Positions 1 through 6,662 of a stretch of 12,598 bases of DNA are shown in pieces. How positions within the stretch are numbered: the first letter of the stretch is position 1; each line of letters opens with the position of its first letter. The stretch comes from Geodermatophilaceae bacterium (GTDB lineage Bacteria; Actinomycetota; Actinomycetes; Mycobacteriales; Geodermatophilaceae), in NCBI GenBank assembly GCA_013696785.1, contig JACCXW010000455.1:1-12598 (forward strand), given 5' to 3'. A program made the position numbers and the translations under genes. The notes under the pieces were generated by a model. That model saw only the letters and a program-made list of their open reading frames with translations. It was not told where the DNA came from and made no database searches.

Positions 1-1
1 A

Positions 2-325
2 TACATCACGTTGCCCTTGGTCCGGCCGACCCTGTTCACCGTCCTGACATTGGGACTGATCGGGGCCTGGCAGGTGTTCGACCAGATCTTCGTCGGCACG
101 CAGGGCGGCCCGGCAAAGACCACCATCACCCCCGCCTACCTGTCCTACACCTCGTCGTTCCTGAACAATCGCTGGGGGCAGGGAGCGGCGGTCGCCTTCA
201 TCCTGTTCTTCATCATCGTCGTGCTCACGGTGATCCAGCGGTGGATCCTGCGGGAACGGACAAGGATTCCCAAGCGCAAACGGTGGGTGCCGGTGGACGC
301 GGCGGCCGTAGGGAGCACGAGATGA
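2..325 (+). CDS. Carbohydrate ABC transporter permease, MalF/UgpA type (5'-truncated by window edge)
   Basis: This is the C-terminal part (about 107 codons) of a binding-protein-dependent sugar transporter inner-membrane permease. The frame is open to the left edge, so the true start lies outside the window. The first residues, ITLPLVRPTLF, match the end of the cytoplasmic EAA loop that contacts the ATPase. Two hydrophobic segments follow (around FTVLTLGLIGAWQVF and AAVAFILFFIIVVLTVIQ), then a basic cytoplasmic tail. The segment FVGTQGGPAKTT is typical of MalF-like permeases. The stop overlaps the next permease start as ATGA, so the two are translationally coupled and form the usual heterodimer. 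The substrate cannot be read from this fragment; the binding protein gene should lie to the left. The family is secure, the sugar unknown. Confidence 0.88.
   Translation, partial: YITLPLVRPTLFTVLTLGLIGAWQVFDQIFVGTQGGPAKTTITPAYLSYTSSFLNNRWGQGAAVAFILFFIIVVLTVIQRWILRERTRIPKRKRWVPVDAAAVGSTR
310..315 (+). promoter_or_regulatory. Ribosome binding site deciding the MalG-type permease start
   Basis: AGGGAG lies six bases before the ATG at 322. It supports that start over the in-frame upstream start near 241, which would overlap the preceding permease deeply. Confidence 0.75.
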
Positions 326-1242
326 GCGTCGCCGCGCAGATGCTGCCCGCCCCGGAGACCGAGGACGGGACGGGCGCTGGCGGTCGGCAGCCGATCACAT
401 CAGGCGGCGGGCGGCGGGCCATCCTGACCACCCCGCTGACCTATGCCCTGCTCGCTGCCATCGCGATCATCTACATCTTCCCGTTCCTCATTCAGATCGC
501 GACGTCGTTCAAGACCGACGGCGACGCCGCCAACAATCCGGTCTCGCTGATCCCTGAGACGTGGACGTCCGCGACGTACCAGACGCTGTTCGGCGGGGAC
601 CTGGACTTCCCGCTGTGGGCGATGAACTCCGTCATTGTGACTGTCTTCGTCACGGCGGGCCGGGTGCTGTTCTGCTCGATGGCCGGCTACGCCCTGGCCC
701 GCTTGCACTTCCGGGGTCGGGGGATCGTGTTCGCCGCCGTGATCGCAGTGATGGCGGTGCCCGGGGTCGTGCTGCTGATCCCGAAGTTCCTCGTGGTCAA
801 CCAACTGGGCATCTATGACACCTACGCCGGCATGATCGTCCCGCTGCTCGTGGACGCCGCCAGCATCTTCATCATGAAGAACTTCTTCGAGTCGATCCCG
901 GTAAGCGTGGAGGAGGCCGCCCGGATCGACGGCGCAGGAGTGTTTCGCACGTTCTGGTCGGTGGTGCTCCCGATGGCCCGCCCGGCGGTGATCACGCTGG
1001 TGATCCTGGCGTTCCAGGGCTCATGGAACGAACTGTCGCACTTCGTGGTTTCCGCGCAGGACCCGGACCTCTACACGCTGACAAAAGGTGTCGCGACGCT
1101 TGCCGCCGGCGGACAGGGCCAGGCTCAGCAGTTCCCATTGAAACTCGGGGCCGCTGCGCTGATGACGATTCCCGTGGCCGTCATGTTCTTCATATTCCAG
1201 CGCAAGATCATGAACACCGCCGAGGGGGCCGAGAAGGGCTGA
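322..1242 (+). CDS. Carbohydrate ABC transporter permease, MalG type
   Basis: This 306-residue membrane protein is the second permease of a sugar importer and pairs with the truncated MalF-type protein upstream. The first 35 residues are hydrophilic. A first membrane helix follows (LTYALLAAIAIIYIFPFLI), and about five more come after it. The EAA signature (EEAARIDGAG, then FWSVVLPMARP) near residues 195-220 is the cytoplasmic loop that docks on the ATP-binding subunit. Length and topology suit MalG/UgpE permeases. The start is the ATG overlapping the upstream stop, with a good ribosome binding site. No ATPase gene follows; many actinobacterial sugar importers use a shared MsiK-type ATPase encoded elsewhere. 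This appears to be the last gene of the operon, meeting the LOG gene tail to tail. Substrate unknown. Confidence 0.93.
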   Translation: MSVAAQMLPAPETEDGTGAGGRQPITSGGGRRAILTTPLTYALLAAIAIIYIFPFLIQIATSFKTDGDAANNPVSLIPETWTSATYQTLFGGDLDFPLWAMNSVIVTVFVTAGRVLFCSMAGYALARLHFRGRGIVFAAVIAVMAVPGVVLLIPKFLVVNQLGIYDTYAGMIVPLLVDAASIFIMKNFFESIPVSVEEAARIDGAGVFRTFWSVVLPMARPAVITLVILAFQGSWNELSHFVVSAQDPDLYTLTKGVATLAAGGQGQAQQFPLKLGAAALMTIPVAVMFFIFQRKIMNTAEGAEKG

Positions 1243-1290
1243 CCGCCCCGTCTCGAGCCCGCCCCGACGGTCTATGGGCAGAGGCCGGGG
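1243..1290 (+). other. Spacer between convergent permease and LOG genes
   Basis: These 48 bases separate two converging stop codons. I see only weak C-rich against G-rich complementarity (around 1262-1267 with 1285-1290) and no T tract, so no confident terminator can be called. Confidence 0.4.
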
Positions 1291-2106
1291 TCAGGGCAGG
1301 TCAGGGTCGGCGCCCAGCGACTCCTCCGCCGCCGTACCGGAGGCTCGCTCGTGGCGTTGCGCGGCAGAGCTGATCACCGCCGCCACGGCCTCGTCGACAT
1401 CGTCGGTGACCGTGATGAGCGCGAGATCGCGTGCGGCCACCTTGCCCTCGGCGAGCAGCGTGTCACGGATCCAGTCGATCAACCCGGACCAGTACCGTGC
1501 ACCGAGCAGGATGACCGGGAAGCGGGTCACCTTGCCTGTCTGCACCAGCGTCAGCGCTTCGAAGAGCTCGTCCAGCGTGCCGAAACCGCCCGGCAGGATG
1601 ACGAAGGCCTGGGCGTACTTGACGAACATCGTCTTGCGGGCGAAGAAGTAACGGAAGTTGATCCCGATGTCGACCCACTGGTTCAGGCTCTGCTCGAACG
1701 GCAACTCGATGCCCAGTCCGACCGACAGCCCACCGGCCTCCTGCGCACCGCGGTTGGCCGCCTCCATGACGCCCGGCCCCCCACCGGTGATCACGGCGAA
1801 CCCGGCGTCGGCCAGCCGACCGCCGAGCGCTCGGCCGGCCGCGTAGTCCGGGTGGTCCCTCGGTGTCCGGGCGCTGCCGAAGACACTGACCGCACGGGGC
1901 AGTTCGCTCAGCTGGCCGAAGCCCTCGACGAACTCCGACTGGATCCGCAACACCCGCCACGGGTCGGTGTGAACCCAGTCCGAAGGACCTCGGCTGTCGA
2001 GCAGTCGTTGATCAGTGGTGCCCGACTGCACCTGATCGCGGCGTAGCAGCACCGGCCCGCGCTGCTTCTCCGGCGTACCGGCGGCTGGTTCGGGGTCCAC
2101 GGTCAC
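1291..2106 (-). CDS. LOG family protein (TIGR00730), probable nucleoside 5'-monophosphate phosphoribohydrolase
   Basis: This 271-residue cytosolic protein belongs to the Lonely Guy (LOG) Rossmann-fold family, whose members cleave cytokinin riboside monophosphates or AMP to the free base and ribose 5-phosphate. The signature motifs are GGGPGVMEAANRGA (residues 108-121) and PGGFGTLDE (172-180), with an Arg-Lys pair at 157-158 in FFARKTMF. The core spans about residues 70-250. An N-terminal extension of about 65 residues and an acidic, low-complexity C-terminal tail mark the long actinobacterial form rather than the shorter plant-like form. It starts at GTG; a TAGGTT element ends six bases upstream, suggesting leaderless transcription. 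dapE lies 33 bases upstream on the same strand, the usual actinobacterial arrangement, also seen in M. tuberculosis (Rv1202 and Rv1205). Its physiological substrate here is unknown. Confidence 0.92.
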   Translation of the reverse strand: MTVDPEPAAGTPEKQRGPVLLRRDQVQSGTTDQRLLDSRGPSDWVHTDPWRVLRIQSEFVEGFGQLSELPRAVSVFGSARTPRDHPDYAAGRALGGRLADAGFAVITGGGPGVMEAANRGAQEAGGLSVGLGIELPFEQSLNQWVDIGINFRYFFARKTMFVKYAQAFVILPGGFGTLDELFEALTLVQTGKVTRFPVILLGARYWSGLIDWIRDTLLAEGKVAARDLALITVTDDVDEAVAAVISSAAQRHERASGTAAEESLGADPDLP

Positions 2107-2142
2107 CCACGGAACCTATCTGCGCCGACGACGGTGTGGTCA
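2107..2142 (-). promoter_or_regulatory. Putative leaderless promoter of the LOG gene
   Basis: On the minus strand, TAGGTT (2118 down to 2113) matches the actinobacterial -10 pattern TANNNT. Its last T lies seven bases before the G of the GTG start at 2106, so transcription could begin at the start codon. CTGACC, close to a TTGACN -35, lies 19 bases upstream and contains the dapE stop codon TGA. No convincing Shine-Dalgarno sequence is present. Confidence 0.5.
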
Positions 2143-3198
2143 GGACAGGTAGTCGTTGAGCACGCGCTCGCAGCGCACGATGTCGCTCGTCCGGACGTGC
2201 TCCTCCCGTGTGTGCGCCAGATTCGGGTCGCCCGGTCCGTAGTTCACGGCCGGGATCCCGAATGCGGCAAACCGCGACACGTCGGTCCAGCCGTACTTCG
2301 CCACCGGCGTCAGGCCGACCGCCTCGACGAAGGCAGCGGCGGCCGGCTCACCGAGCCCGGGCATCGCCCCCGGCGCGGTGTCTGTGACCGCCACGTCGAA
2401 CCCGCTGAAGACCGCCCGGACATGGTCGGCAGCCTCGCCCTCGGTCCGGTCCGGGGCGAAGCGGAAGTTCACCTCGACCACGCACTCGTCCGGGACGACG
2501 TTGCCCGCCACTCCGCCGCTGATGTCCACCGCGTTGAGGCCTTCGCGATACACGCAGCCGTCGATGTCGACGCTGCGCGGCTCGTACGCCGACAGCCGCT
2601 GCAGCACCGCGCCCGCACGGTGGATCGCGTTGTCGCCCAACCACGACCTGGCGCTGTGCGCCCGGTGACCGCTCGTCCGGACGGTGCCCCGTAGCGTCCC
2701 CTGGCAACCCGCCTCCACCTGACCACTGGTCGGCTCCAGCAGGATCGCGAGGTCGGCGTACAGCCAGTGCCGCAGGTTGCGGGCGACCCGGCCGAGTCCG
2801 CTGCGCGCGGACTCCACCTCCTCGTTGTCGTAGAAAATCCAGGTCAGGTCGTACGCCGGATCGCGCAACGTCGCTGCCAGCCGCAACATCACGGCGTCAC
2901 CGGACTTCATGTCAGATGCGCCACAGCCATGGAGCAGTTCACCGTCCACAGTGGACGGAACGTTGTCGGCGATCGGCACGGTGTCGATGTGTCCGGCCAA
3001 GAGCACGCGCTTGTCCCGACCTAGCGCCGTACGGGCCAGTACGGCGTCCCCGTCCCGGAGGACTTCCAGGTGGCCCAGGCCCCGGAGCGCGTTCTCGATC
3101 AAGTCGGCCATGGCGGCCTCGTCACCCGACACCGACGGGACATCGATCAGTGCAGCGGTCAGCGCGGGCCCGTCGAGGGACAGATCGAGTGCCTTCAC
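2140..3198 (-). CDS. dapE: Succinyl-diaminopimelate desuccinylase
   Basis: DapE is a two-zinc M20 peptidase-family enzyme that hydrolyses N-succinyl-LL-2,6-diaminopimelate to succinate and LL-diaminopimelate, which feeds lysine and peptidoglycan synthesis. The 352-residue product fits the family. Visible zinc and catalytic positions are H70 and D72 in GHIDTVP, D96 in GASDMKSGD, the E126-E127 pair in YDNEEVES, E155 in LLEPTSG and H329 in NLAHTREEH. The dimerisation domain lies around residues 170-285 and includes the SGHRAHSARSW segment. The GTG start at 3198 was chosen because family proteins begin close to this LDLSLDG segment; the longer open frame upstream runs antisense through dapD. It diverges from dapD with only 24 bases between start codons and probably shares a bidirectional promoter with it. 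LOG follows 33 bases downstream. Confidence 0.95.
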   Translation of the reverse strand: MKALDLSLDGPALTAALIDVPSVSGDEAAMADLIENALRGLGHLEVLRDGDAVLARTALGRDKRVLLAGHIDTVPIADNVPSTVDGELLHGCGASDMKSGDAVMLRLAATLRDPAYDLTWIFYDNEEVESARSGLGRVARNLRHWLYADLAILLEPTSGQVEAGCQGTLRGTVRTSGHRAHSARSWLGDNAIHRAGAVLQRLSAYEPRSVDIDGCVYREGLNAVDISGGVAGNVVPDECVVEVNFRFAPDRTEGEAADHVRAVFSGFDVAVTDTAPGAMPGLGEPAAAAFVEAVGLTPVAKYGWTDVSRFAAFGIPAVNYGPGDPNLAHTREEHVRTSDIVRCERVLNDYLS

Positions 3199-3222
3199 GG
3201 GAGCCGAGCGTACGGTGGCCGG
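3199..3222. promoter_or_regulatory. Compact bidirectional promoter between dapE and dapD
   Basis: The whole intergenic space is 24 bases. On the plus strand TACGGT (3211-3216) matches TANNNT and ends six bases before the dapD GTG. On the minus strand TACGCT (3212 down to 3207) also matches and ends eight bases before the dapE GTG. The two hexamers share the same TA step, giving AGCGTACGGT, a perfect ANNNTANNNT. There is no room for a ribosome binding site outside the opposing gene, so both transcripts are predicted to be leaderless or nearly so. This is inferred from sequence alone. Confidence 0.55.
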
Positions 3223-4203
3223 GTGGAGGCGACGACGACGAGAGGTGCCTACGGCGCCGGCATCGCCACCGTCACACCGGACCGCACCGTGCTCGACGTG
3301 TGGTACCCGGAGCCGGCTCTCGGGACCCCGGCCTATGCCGACCCCGGTACGACGCAACTCGGCGAGCTGGAACTCACCGGGGAGACCACGCCCGAACTGG
3401 GCGGGTTGGTCGAGAGCGACGAGGTCCGCGGCGTCGAAATCATCGCGGTCCGCACCGTCCTGCCCGACCTGGCGACACCCCCGCAGGACGCATACGACGT
3501 CTACCTGCGGCTGCACCTGCTCTCGCACCGCCTGATCGCCCCGCACGGCTGTTCGCTCGAAGGCGTCTTCGGGCTCCTCACCAACGTCGTGTGGACCAAC
3601 CACGGGCCGTGCGCGGTCGAGGAGTTCGAGCTGACCCGCGTCCGGCTGCGGGCGGCCAAGGGCCCGGTCACCGTGTTCGGAATCGACAAGTTCCCGCGGA
3701 TGACGGACTACGTCGTACCGACCGGCGTACGGATCGGCGACGCCGATCGGGTCCGGCTGGGGGCGCACCTGGCCGCGGGAACCACAGTGATGCATGAAGG
3801 TTTCGTGAACTACAACGCCGGGACGCTCGGCGCCTCCATGGTGGAGGGCCGGATCAGCGCCGGGGTCGTCGTCGGGGACGGCTCGGACATCGGGGGCAGC
3901 GCATCGGTCATGGGCACGCTGTCCGGTGGCGGCAGCCGCGTGATCCGGATCGGCAGGGGCTGCCTGGTCGGGGCGAATGCCGGCATCGGCATCTCCCTCG
4001 GCGACGACTGCGTCGTCGAGGCAGGCTGCTACATCACGGCCGGCTCGAAGCTCATGCTCCCCGACGGCGCGGTCGTCAAGGCGGCGGAGCTATCAGGGCA
4101 CGACGGGCTGCTGTTCCGGCGCAACAGCCTCACCGGCGGCCTCGAAGCGTTGCCACGGTCGGGGAAATGGACCGGACTGAACGCCGACCTGCACACGAAC
4201 TGA
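3223..4203 (+). CDS. dapD: 2,3,4,5-tetrahydropyridine-2,6-dicarboxylate N-succinyltransferase (actinobacterial group)
   Basis: DapD transfers succinyl from succinyl-CoA to tetrahydrodipicolinate and opens the succinylase branch of diaminopimelate synthesis. The 326-residue product begins with an alpha/beta N-terminal domain (about residues 1-150). A left-handed parallel beta-helix built of hexapeptide repeats follows, about 150-295 (for example VRIGDADRVRLGAH, VVVGDGSDIGG, IRIGRGCLVGANAGIGISLG). The MVEGR motif places E208 where the catalytic glutamate of the trimeric mycobacterial enzyme is expected. GIDKFPRMTDY and NYNAGTLGASM are typical of the actinobacterial group and differ from the E. 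coli type. The GTG start is followed by TTTRGAYGAGIAT. It is predicted leaderless, with TACGGT six bases upstream. The divergent dapE partner supports the assignment, as in M. tuberculosis Rv1201c/Rv1202. Confidence 0.95.
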   Translation: MEATTTRGAYGAGIATVTPDRTVLDVWYPEPALGTPAYADPGTTQLGELELTGETTPELGGLVESDEVRGVEIIAVRTVLPDLATPPQDAYDVYLRLHLLSHRLIAPHGCSLEGVFGLLTNVVWTNHGPCAVEEFELTRVRLRAAKGPVTVFGIDKFPRMTDYVVPTGVRIGDADRVRLGAHLAAGTTVMHEGFVNYNAGTLGASMVEGRISAGVVVGDGSDIGGSASVMGTLSGGGSRVIRIGRGCLVGANAGIGISLGDDCVVEAGCYITAGSKLMLPDGAVVKAAELSGHDGLLFRRNSLTGGLEALPRSGKWTGLNADLHTN

Positions 4204-4243
4204 CCGGCAGACGGCCATTGAAGCAGTCCCGCGCCGGCGCCTT

Positions 4244-4298
4244 CATGATCGTGAGTGCAGATTCCGGTGAATCGCCCGAGCTCGCACTCACGATCATG
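4244..4298. repeat. Perfect 15-bp inverted repeat (REP-like hairpin or operator)
   Basis: The left arm CATGATCGTGAGTGC (4244-4258) and right arm GCACTCACGATCATG (4284-4298) are exact reverse complements around 25 bases. The loop holds a second small stem, GATTC-CGGT-GAATC (4260-4273). The element lies between dapD and the lipoprotein gene. It has no run of T, so it is not a classic intrinsic terminator, though it could stabilise or end the dapD transcript. The right arm covers the -35 zone of the predicted lipoprotein promoter, so an operator role is also possible. It could equally be a dispersed intergenic repeat; copy number cannot be judged from one window. Confidence 0.7.
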
Positions 4299-4314
4299 GT
4301 TCTCGGCAGCGAGT

Positions 4315-4326
4315 TACCGTCGGGTG
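4315..4326 (+). promoter_or_regulatory. Putative leaderless promoter of the lipoprotein gene
   Basis: TACCGT (4315-4320) fits TANNNT, and its last T is seven bases before the GTG at 4327. This favours 4327 over the adjacent GTG at 4324 and over longer starts that would run through the inverted repeat. No clear -35 or Shine-Dalgarno sequence is visible. Confidence 0.45.
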
Positions 4327-5103
4327 GTGCCCCGCGCCATCGCAGTCGCCGTCGCGCTGCTGCTGGCCGTAGCCGGGTGTGGATCCGGTGACGAGCCGGC
4401 TGTGTGCGGGATTCGCGATTCCACGTACACCTTCGCAGCCGAGCAGACCGCGAACGCCGCCACCATCGCCGCCGTCGGTCGCCGACTCGCCGTGCCCGAA
4501 GCGGGCATCACGGTCGCACTGGCCACGGCGCTGCAGGAATCCGGCCTACGCAACCTGCCCTACGGCGATCGGGACAGCCAGGGGCTCTTTCAGCAGCGGC
4601 CCAGCCAGGGCTGGGGCACGCCGGAGCAGGTGACCGAGCCACGCTATGCCGCCGCGGCGTTCTACGACGCGCTCCTCGCCCTCCCGGACTGGGAGCAGAT
4701 GCGGCTGACCGAGGCCGCCCAAGCCGTGCAGCGCAGCGCCTTCCCCGAGGCCTACCAGCGGTGGGAGGGCGAAGCGCAGGCCCTGACCACCGCCCTCGGC
4801 GGGCAGGTCGCCGGCGTGAGTTGCACGGCGGCTGATCCCGCCGTTGCGGCCGAGGCGGGACTCGCCGTCTTGATCGGGGACGTCGAGACCGACTTCTCAG
4901 TGTCGGCGGTGCGCAGCACCGAGTCGACGGCGCGATGGGCGGCCGGCGACGAGCCGTGGGTGCTCGCCGCCTGGCTGGTGGCCAACTCGGAGCGATTCGG
5001 CCTGGTTGCCGTGGCGCACGACGGCCGGCGTTGGACCCCGGCGGACGGGTGGTTGTATGAGATCGGTTCCCGCGCCGACGAGGTGGTCGTCGAGCTCGGC
5101 TGA
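4327..5103 (+). CDS. Predicted lipoprotein with lysozyme-like domain
   Basis: The product is a 258-residue exported protein. A short basic start (PR) and a hydrophobic stretch (IAVAVALLLAVAG) lead to the lipobox VAGC, with C18 as the lipidated residue, so it should be anchored outside the membrane. The segment LATALQESGL (E71) followed by GLFQQRPSQGWG (86-97) resembles the catalytic-Glu helix and substrate loop of lysozyme-like and transglycosylase-like folds. I recognise the pattern from a widespread, mostly uncharacterised actinobacterial family sometimes labelled as heavy-metal transporters, a label the sequence does not support. The C-terminal part (about 165-258) is unassigned and contains an SVSAVRSTEST segment. 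Its place beside peptidoglycan-precursor genes fits a cell-wall role, but activity is unproven. Longer starts in the same frame, back to about 4255, would cross the inverted repeat and bury the signal peptide. Confidence 0.8.
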   Translation: MPRAIAVAVALLLAVAGCGSGDEPAVCGIRDSTYTFAAEQTANAATIAAVGRRLAVPEAGITVALATALQESGLRNLPYGDRDSQGLFQQRPSQGWGTPEQVTEPRYAAAAFYDALLALPDWEQMRLTEAAQAVQRSAFPEAYQRWEGEAQALTTALGGQVAGVSCTAADPAVAAEAGLAVLIGDVETDFSVSAVRSTESTARWAAGDEPWVLAAWLVANSERFGLVAVAHDGRRWTPADGWLYEIGSRADEVVVELG

Positions 5104-5139
5104 CCGGCTGACGACGACAGGACGGGGTACGGCGCGGGC
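5104..5139 (+). promoter_or_regulatory. Leader of the Pao-like operon
   Basis: These 36 bases separate the lipoprotein stop from the ATG of the 2Fe-2S subunit. AGGACGGGG (5119-5127) is purine-rich but ends 12 bases before ATG, long for a Shine-Dalgarno sequence. TACGGC (5128-5133) sits at the spacing seen in the leaderless promoters nearby but lacks the final T. The operon may be cotranscribed with the lipoprotein gene or have a weak promoter here. Confidence 0.3.
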
Positions 5140-5676
5140 ATGAGTGACGAGAACTTCGAGACTCCGGTGCGGCTGCAGGTGAACGGGCAGCGGCACGAGC
5201 TGACTGTGGACAACCGCACCACACTTCTCGATGCGCTGCGGGAGCAGTTGGCGCTGACGGGCTCCAAGAAGGGTTGTGACCACGGGCAATGCGGGGCCTG
5301 CACCGTGCTCGTCGACGGCCGCCGGGTCAACGCCTGCCTCGCTCTCGTCGTCACCTGTGACGGCGTGGACGTCCAGACGATCGAGGGCCTGGCAGACGAC
5401 GGGGGTTTGCACTCGCTGCAGCAGGCATTCCTCGACCGCGACGGATTCCAGTGCGGGTACTGCACGCCGGGTCAGATCTGCTCCGCCGTGGGCATGCTCG
5501 ACGAGTTCGACCGGGGCTGGCCGAGTGCCGTGACCACGAGCGAGCAGCCGACGACGCTGGACGCCGCGGAAGTGCGCGAGCGGATGAGCGGCAACCTCTG
5601 CCGGTGCGGCGCGTACATGAACATCGTCCCGGCCATTCTGGATGCGGCCCGGACGGCCGGCCGGAGCTCGGTGTGA
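5140..5676 (+). CDS. Molybdenum hydroxylase 2Fe-2S subunit, PaoA/YagT-like
   Basis: This 178-residue electron-transfer subunit of a xanthine oxidase-family enzyme carries two [2Fe-2S] clusters. The plant-type ferredoxin domain has C46, C51, C54 and C66 (GCDHGQCGACTVLVDG). The C-terminal helical domain has C105, C108, C154 and C156 (FQCGYCTPGQ and NLCRCGAY). The spacer between the last two pairs (GWPSA ... AAEVRERMSGNLCRCGAY) is longer than in CoxS-type subunits and is characteristic of the PaoA/YagT group of aldehyde oxidoreductases. Unlike E. coli PaoA it has no N-terminal Tat signal: the ferredoxin domain begins near residue 10, and no start codon lies between the upstream stop and this ATG. 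The complex is therefore predicted to be cytoplasmic. Its stop overlaps the next start as GTGA. Confidence 0.93.
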   Translation: MSDENFETPVRLQVNGQRHELTVDNRTTLLDALREQLALTGSKKGCDHGQCGACTVLVDGRRVNACLALVVTCDGVDVQTIEGLADDGGLHSLQQAFLDRDGFQCGYCTPGQICSAVGMLDEFDRGWPSAVTTSEQPTTLDAAEVRERMSGNLCRCGAYMNIVPAILDAARTAGRSSV

Positions 5677-6662
5677 AGGCATTCCAGTTCTCGCGCGCCG
5701 ACAGCGCGGCCGGCGCGGTGCGATCCGTGGCGGCGAACCCGCGGGCCATGTTCCTCGGTGGTGGCACGAACCTCGTCGACTTGATGAAGCTCGGCGTCGA
5801 GCGACCGGACGAACTCGTCGACATCACCAGGCTCCCGTTCGACCGGGTGCACCTCGACGCGGACGGCACGGTGCGGATCGGTGCGAACGTGCGCAACAGC
5901 GACCTCGCCGCCCACCCGGCGGTCCGGACCGGCCTGCCGGTGCTGTCCCAGGCGCTCCTGGCCGGCGCGTCCGGTCAGTTGCGAAACATGGCGACGGTCG
6001 GGGGCAACCTGCTCCAGCGAACCCGCTGCGTGTACTTCCAGGACGTGACCAAGCCGTGCAACAAGCGCCGACCCGGAAGTGGCTGTCCGGCCCGGACGGG
6101 TCAGCACCGCAACCTGGCCGTCCTCGGCGGTTCGGAGACCTGCATCGCCACCCACCCGTCTGACATGGCGGTGGCACTGGCCGCGCTGGGCGCCCAGGTA
6201 GCGGTGACCGGCCCCGACGGCGATCGCGGCATCCCGCTCGAGGAACTGCACCGGCTGCCGGGAGAGCTTCCCGACCAGGACACGACGCTGCGGCACGGTG
6301 AGCTGATCACGGGCGTCGCCGTGCCTGCGCTGCCGTTTGCGGAACGATCGGCGTACCGGAAGGTTCGGGACCGGGCCAGCTACGCCTTCGCTGTCGCGTC
6401 GGTAGCGGCCGCGCTCGACGTCCACGACGGCCTGGTCCGCGATGTCCGGCTGGCTTTCGGAGCAGTCGCACCCAAACCATGGCGAGCCCACATCGCCGAG
6501 GACGCGCTGCGGGGCCGGCCGGCCACAGCCGCGGGCTTCCGCGCGGCCGTCGAGGCGGAACTGGCAGCCGCAGTTGCGTTGCGAGACAACGGATTCAAGA
6601 TTCCCCTCATCAGCAACATCACCGTCGGCCTCCTCCAGGACCTGGCGGGTGCACGCTCGTGA
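5673..6662 (+). CDS. Molybdenum hydroxylase FAD subunit with extra 4Fe-4S site, PaoB/YagS-like
   Basis: This 329-residue FAD subunit passes electrons from the iron-sulfur subunit to an external acceptor. FAD-binding motifs are FLGGGTNL (27-34) and MATVGGNLLQ (106-115). It carries an inserted cysteine-rich segment with C119 (QRTRCVYF), C129 (KPCNKR), C138 (GSGCPA) and C157 (SETCIATHPSD). This pattern is known from E. coli PaoB and from 4-hydroxybenzoyl-CoA reductase, where it holds a [4Fe-4S] cluster; ordinary xanthine dehydrogenase FAD domains lack it. The CO-dehydrogenase-type C-terminal domain occupies about residues 215-325. The GTG start overlaps the previous stop by four bases, with GGAG (5663-5666) at good spacing, so translation is coupled. 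The next gene overlaps in the same way. Assignment to the PaoB group is strong; the electron acceptor is unknown. Confidence 0.93.
   Translation: MKAFQFSRADSAAGAVRSVAANPRAMFLGGGTNLVDLMKLGVERPDELVDITRLPFDRVHLDADGTVRIGANVRNSDLAAHPAVRTGLPVLSQALLAGASGQLRNMATVGGNLLQRTRCVYFQDVTKPCNKRRPGSGCPARTGQHRNLAVLGGSETCIATHPSDMAVALAALGAQVAVTGPDGDRGIPLEELHRLPGELPDQDTTLRHGELITGVAVPALPFAERSAYRKVRDRASYAFAVASVAAALDVHDGLVRDVRLAFGAVAPKPWRAHIAEDALRGRPATAAGFRAAVEAELAAAVALRDNGFKIPLISNITVGLLQDLAGARS

Noticed and set aside
1351..2046. Plus-strand open frame antisense to the LOG gene
   Set aside because: The minus strand encodes clear LOG motifs; this frame is Arg/Asp-rich shadow sequence typical of high-GC DNA.
3730..3749. 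Palindrome GATCGGCG-A-CGCCGATC inside dapD
   Set aside because: It encodes conserved beta-helix residues (RIGDADR), so codon choice explains it; there is no intergenic context.
3199..3795. Long minus-strand extension upstream of dapE (open frame to 3795)
   Set aside because: It runs antisense through dapD, is not DapE-like, and the dapE family N-terminus begins at the GTG at 3198.
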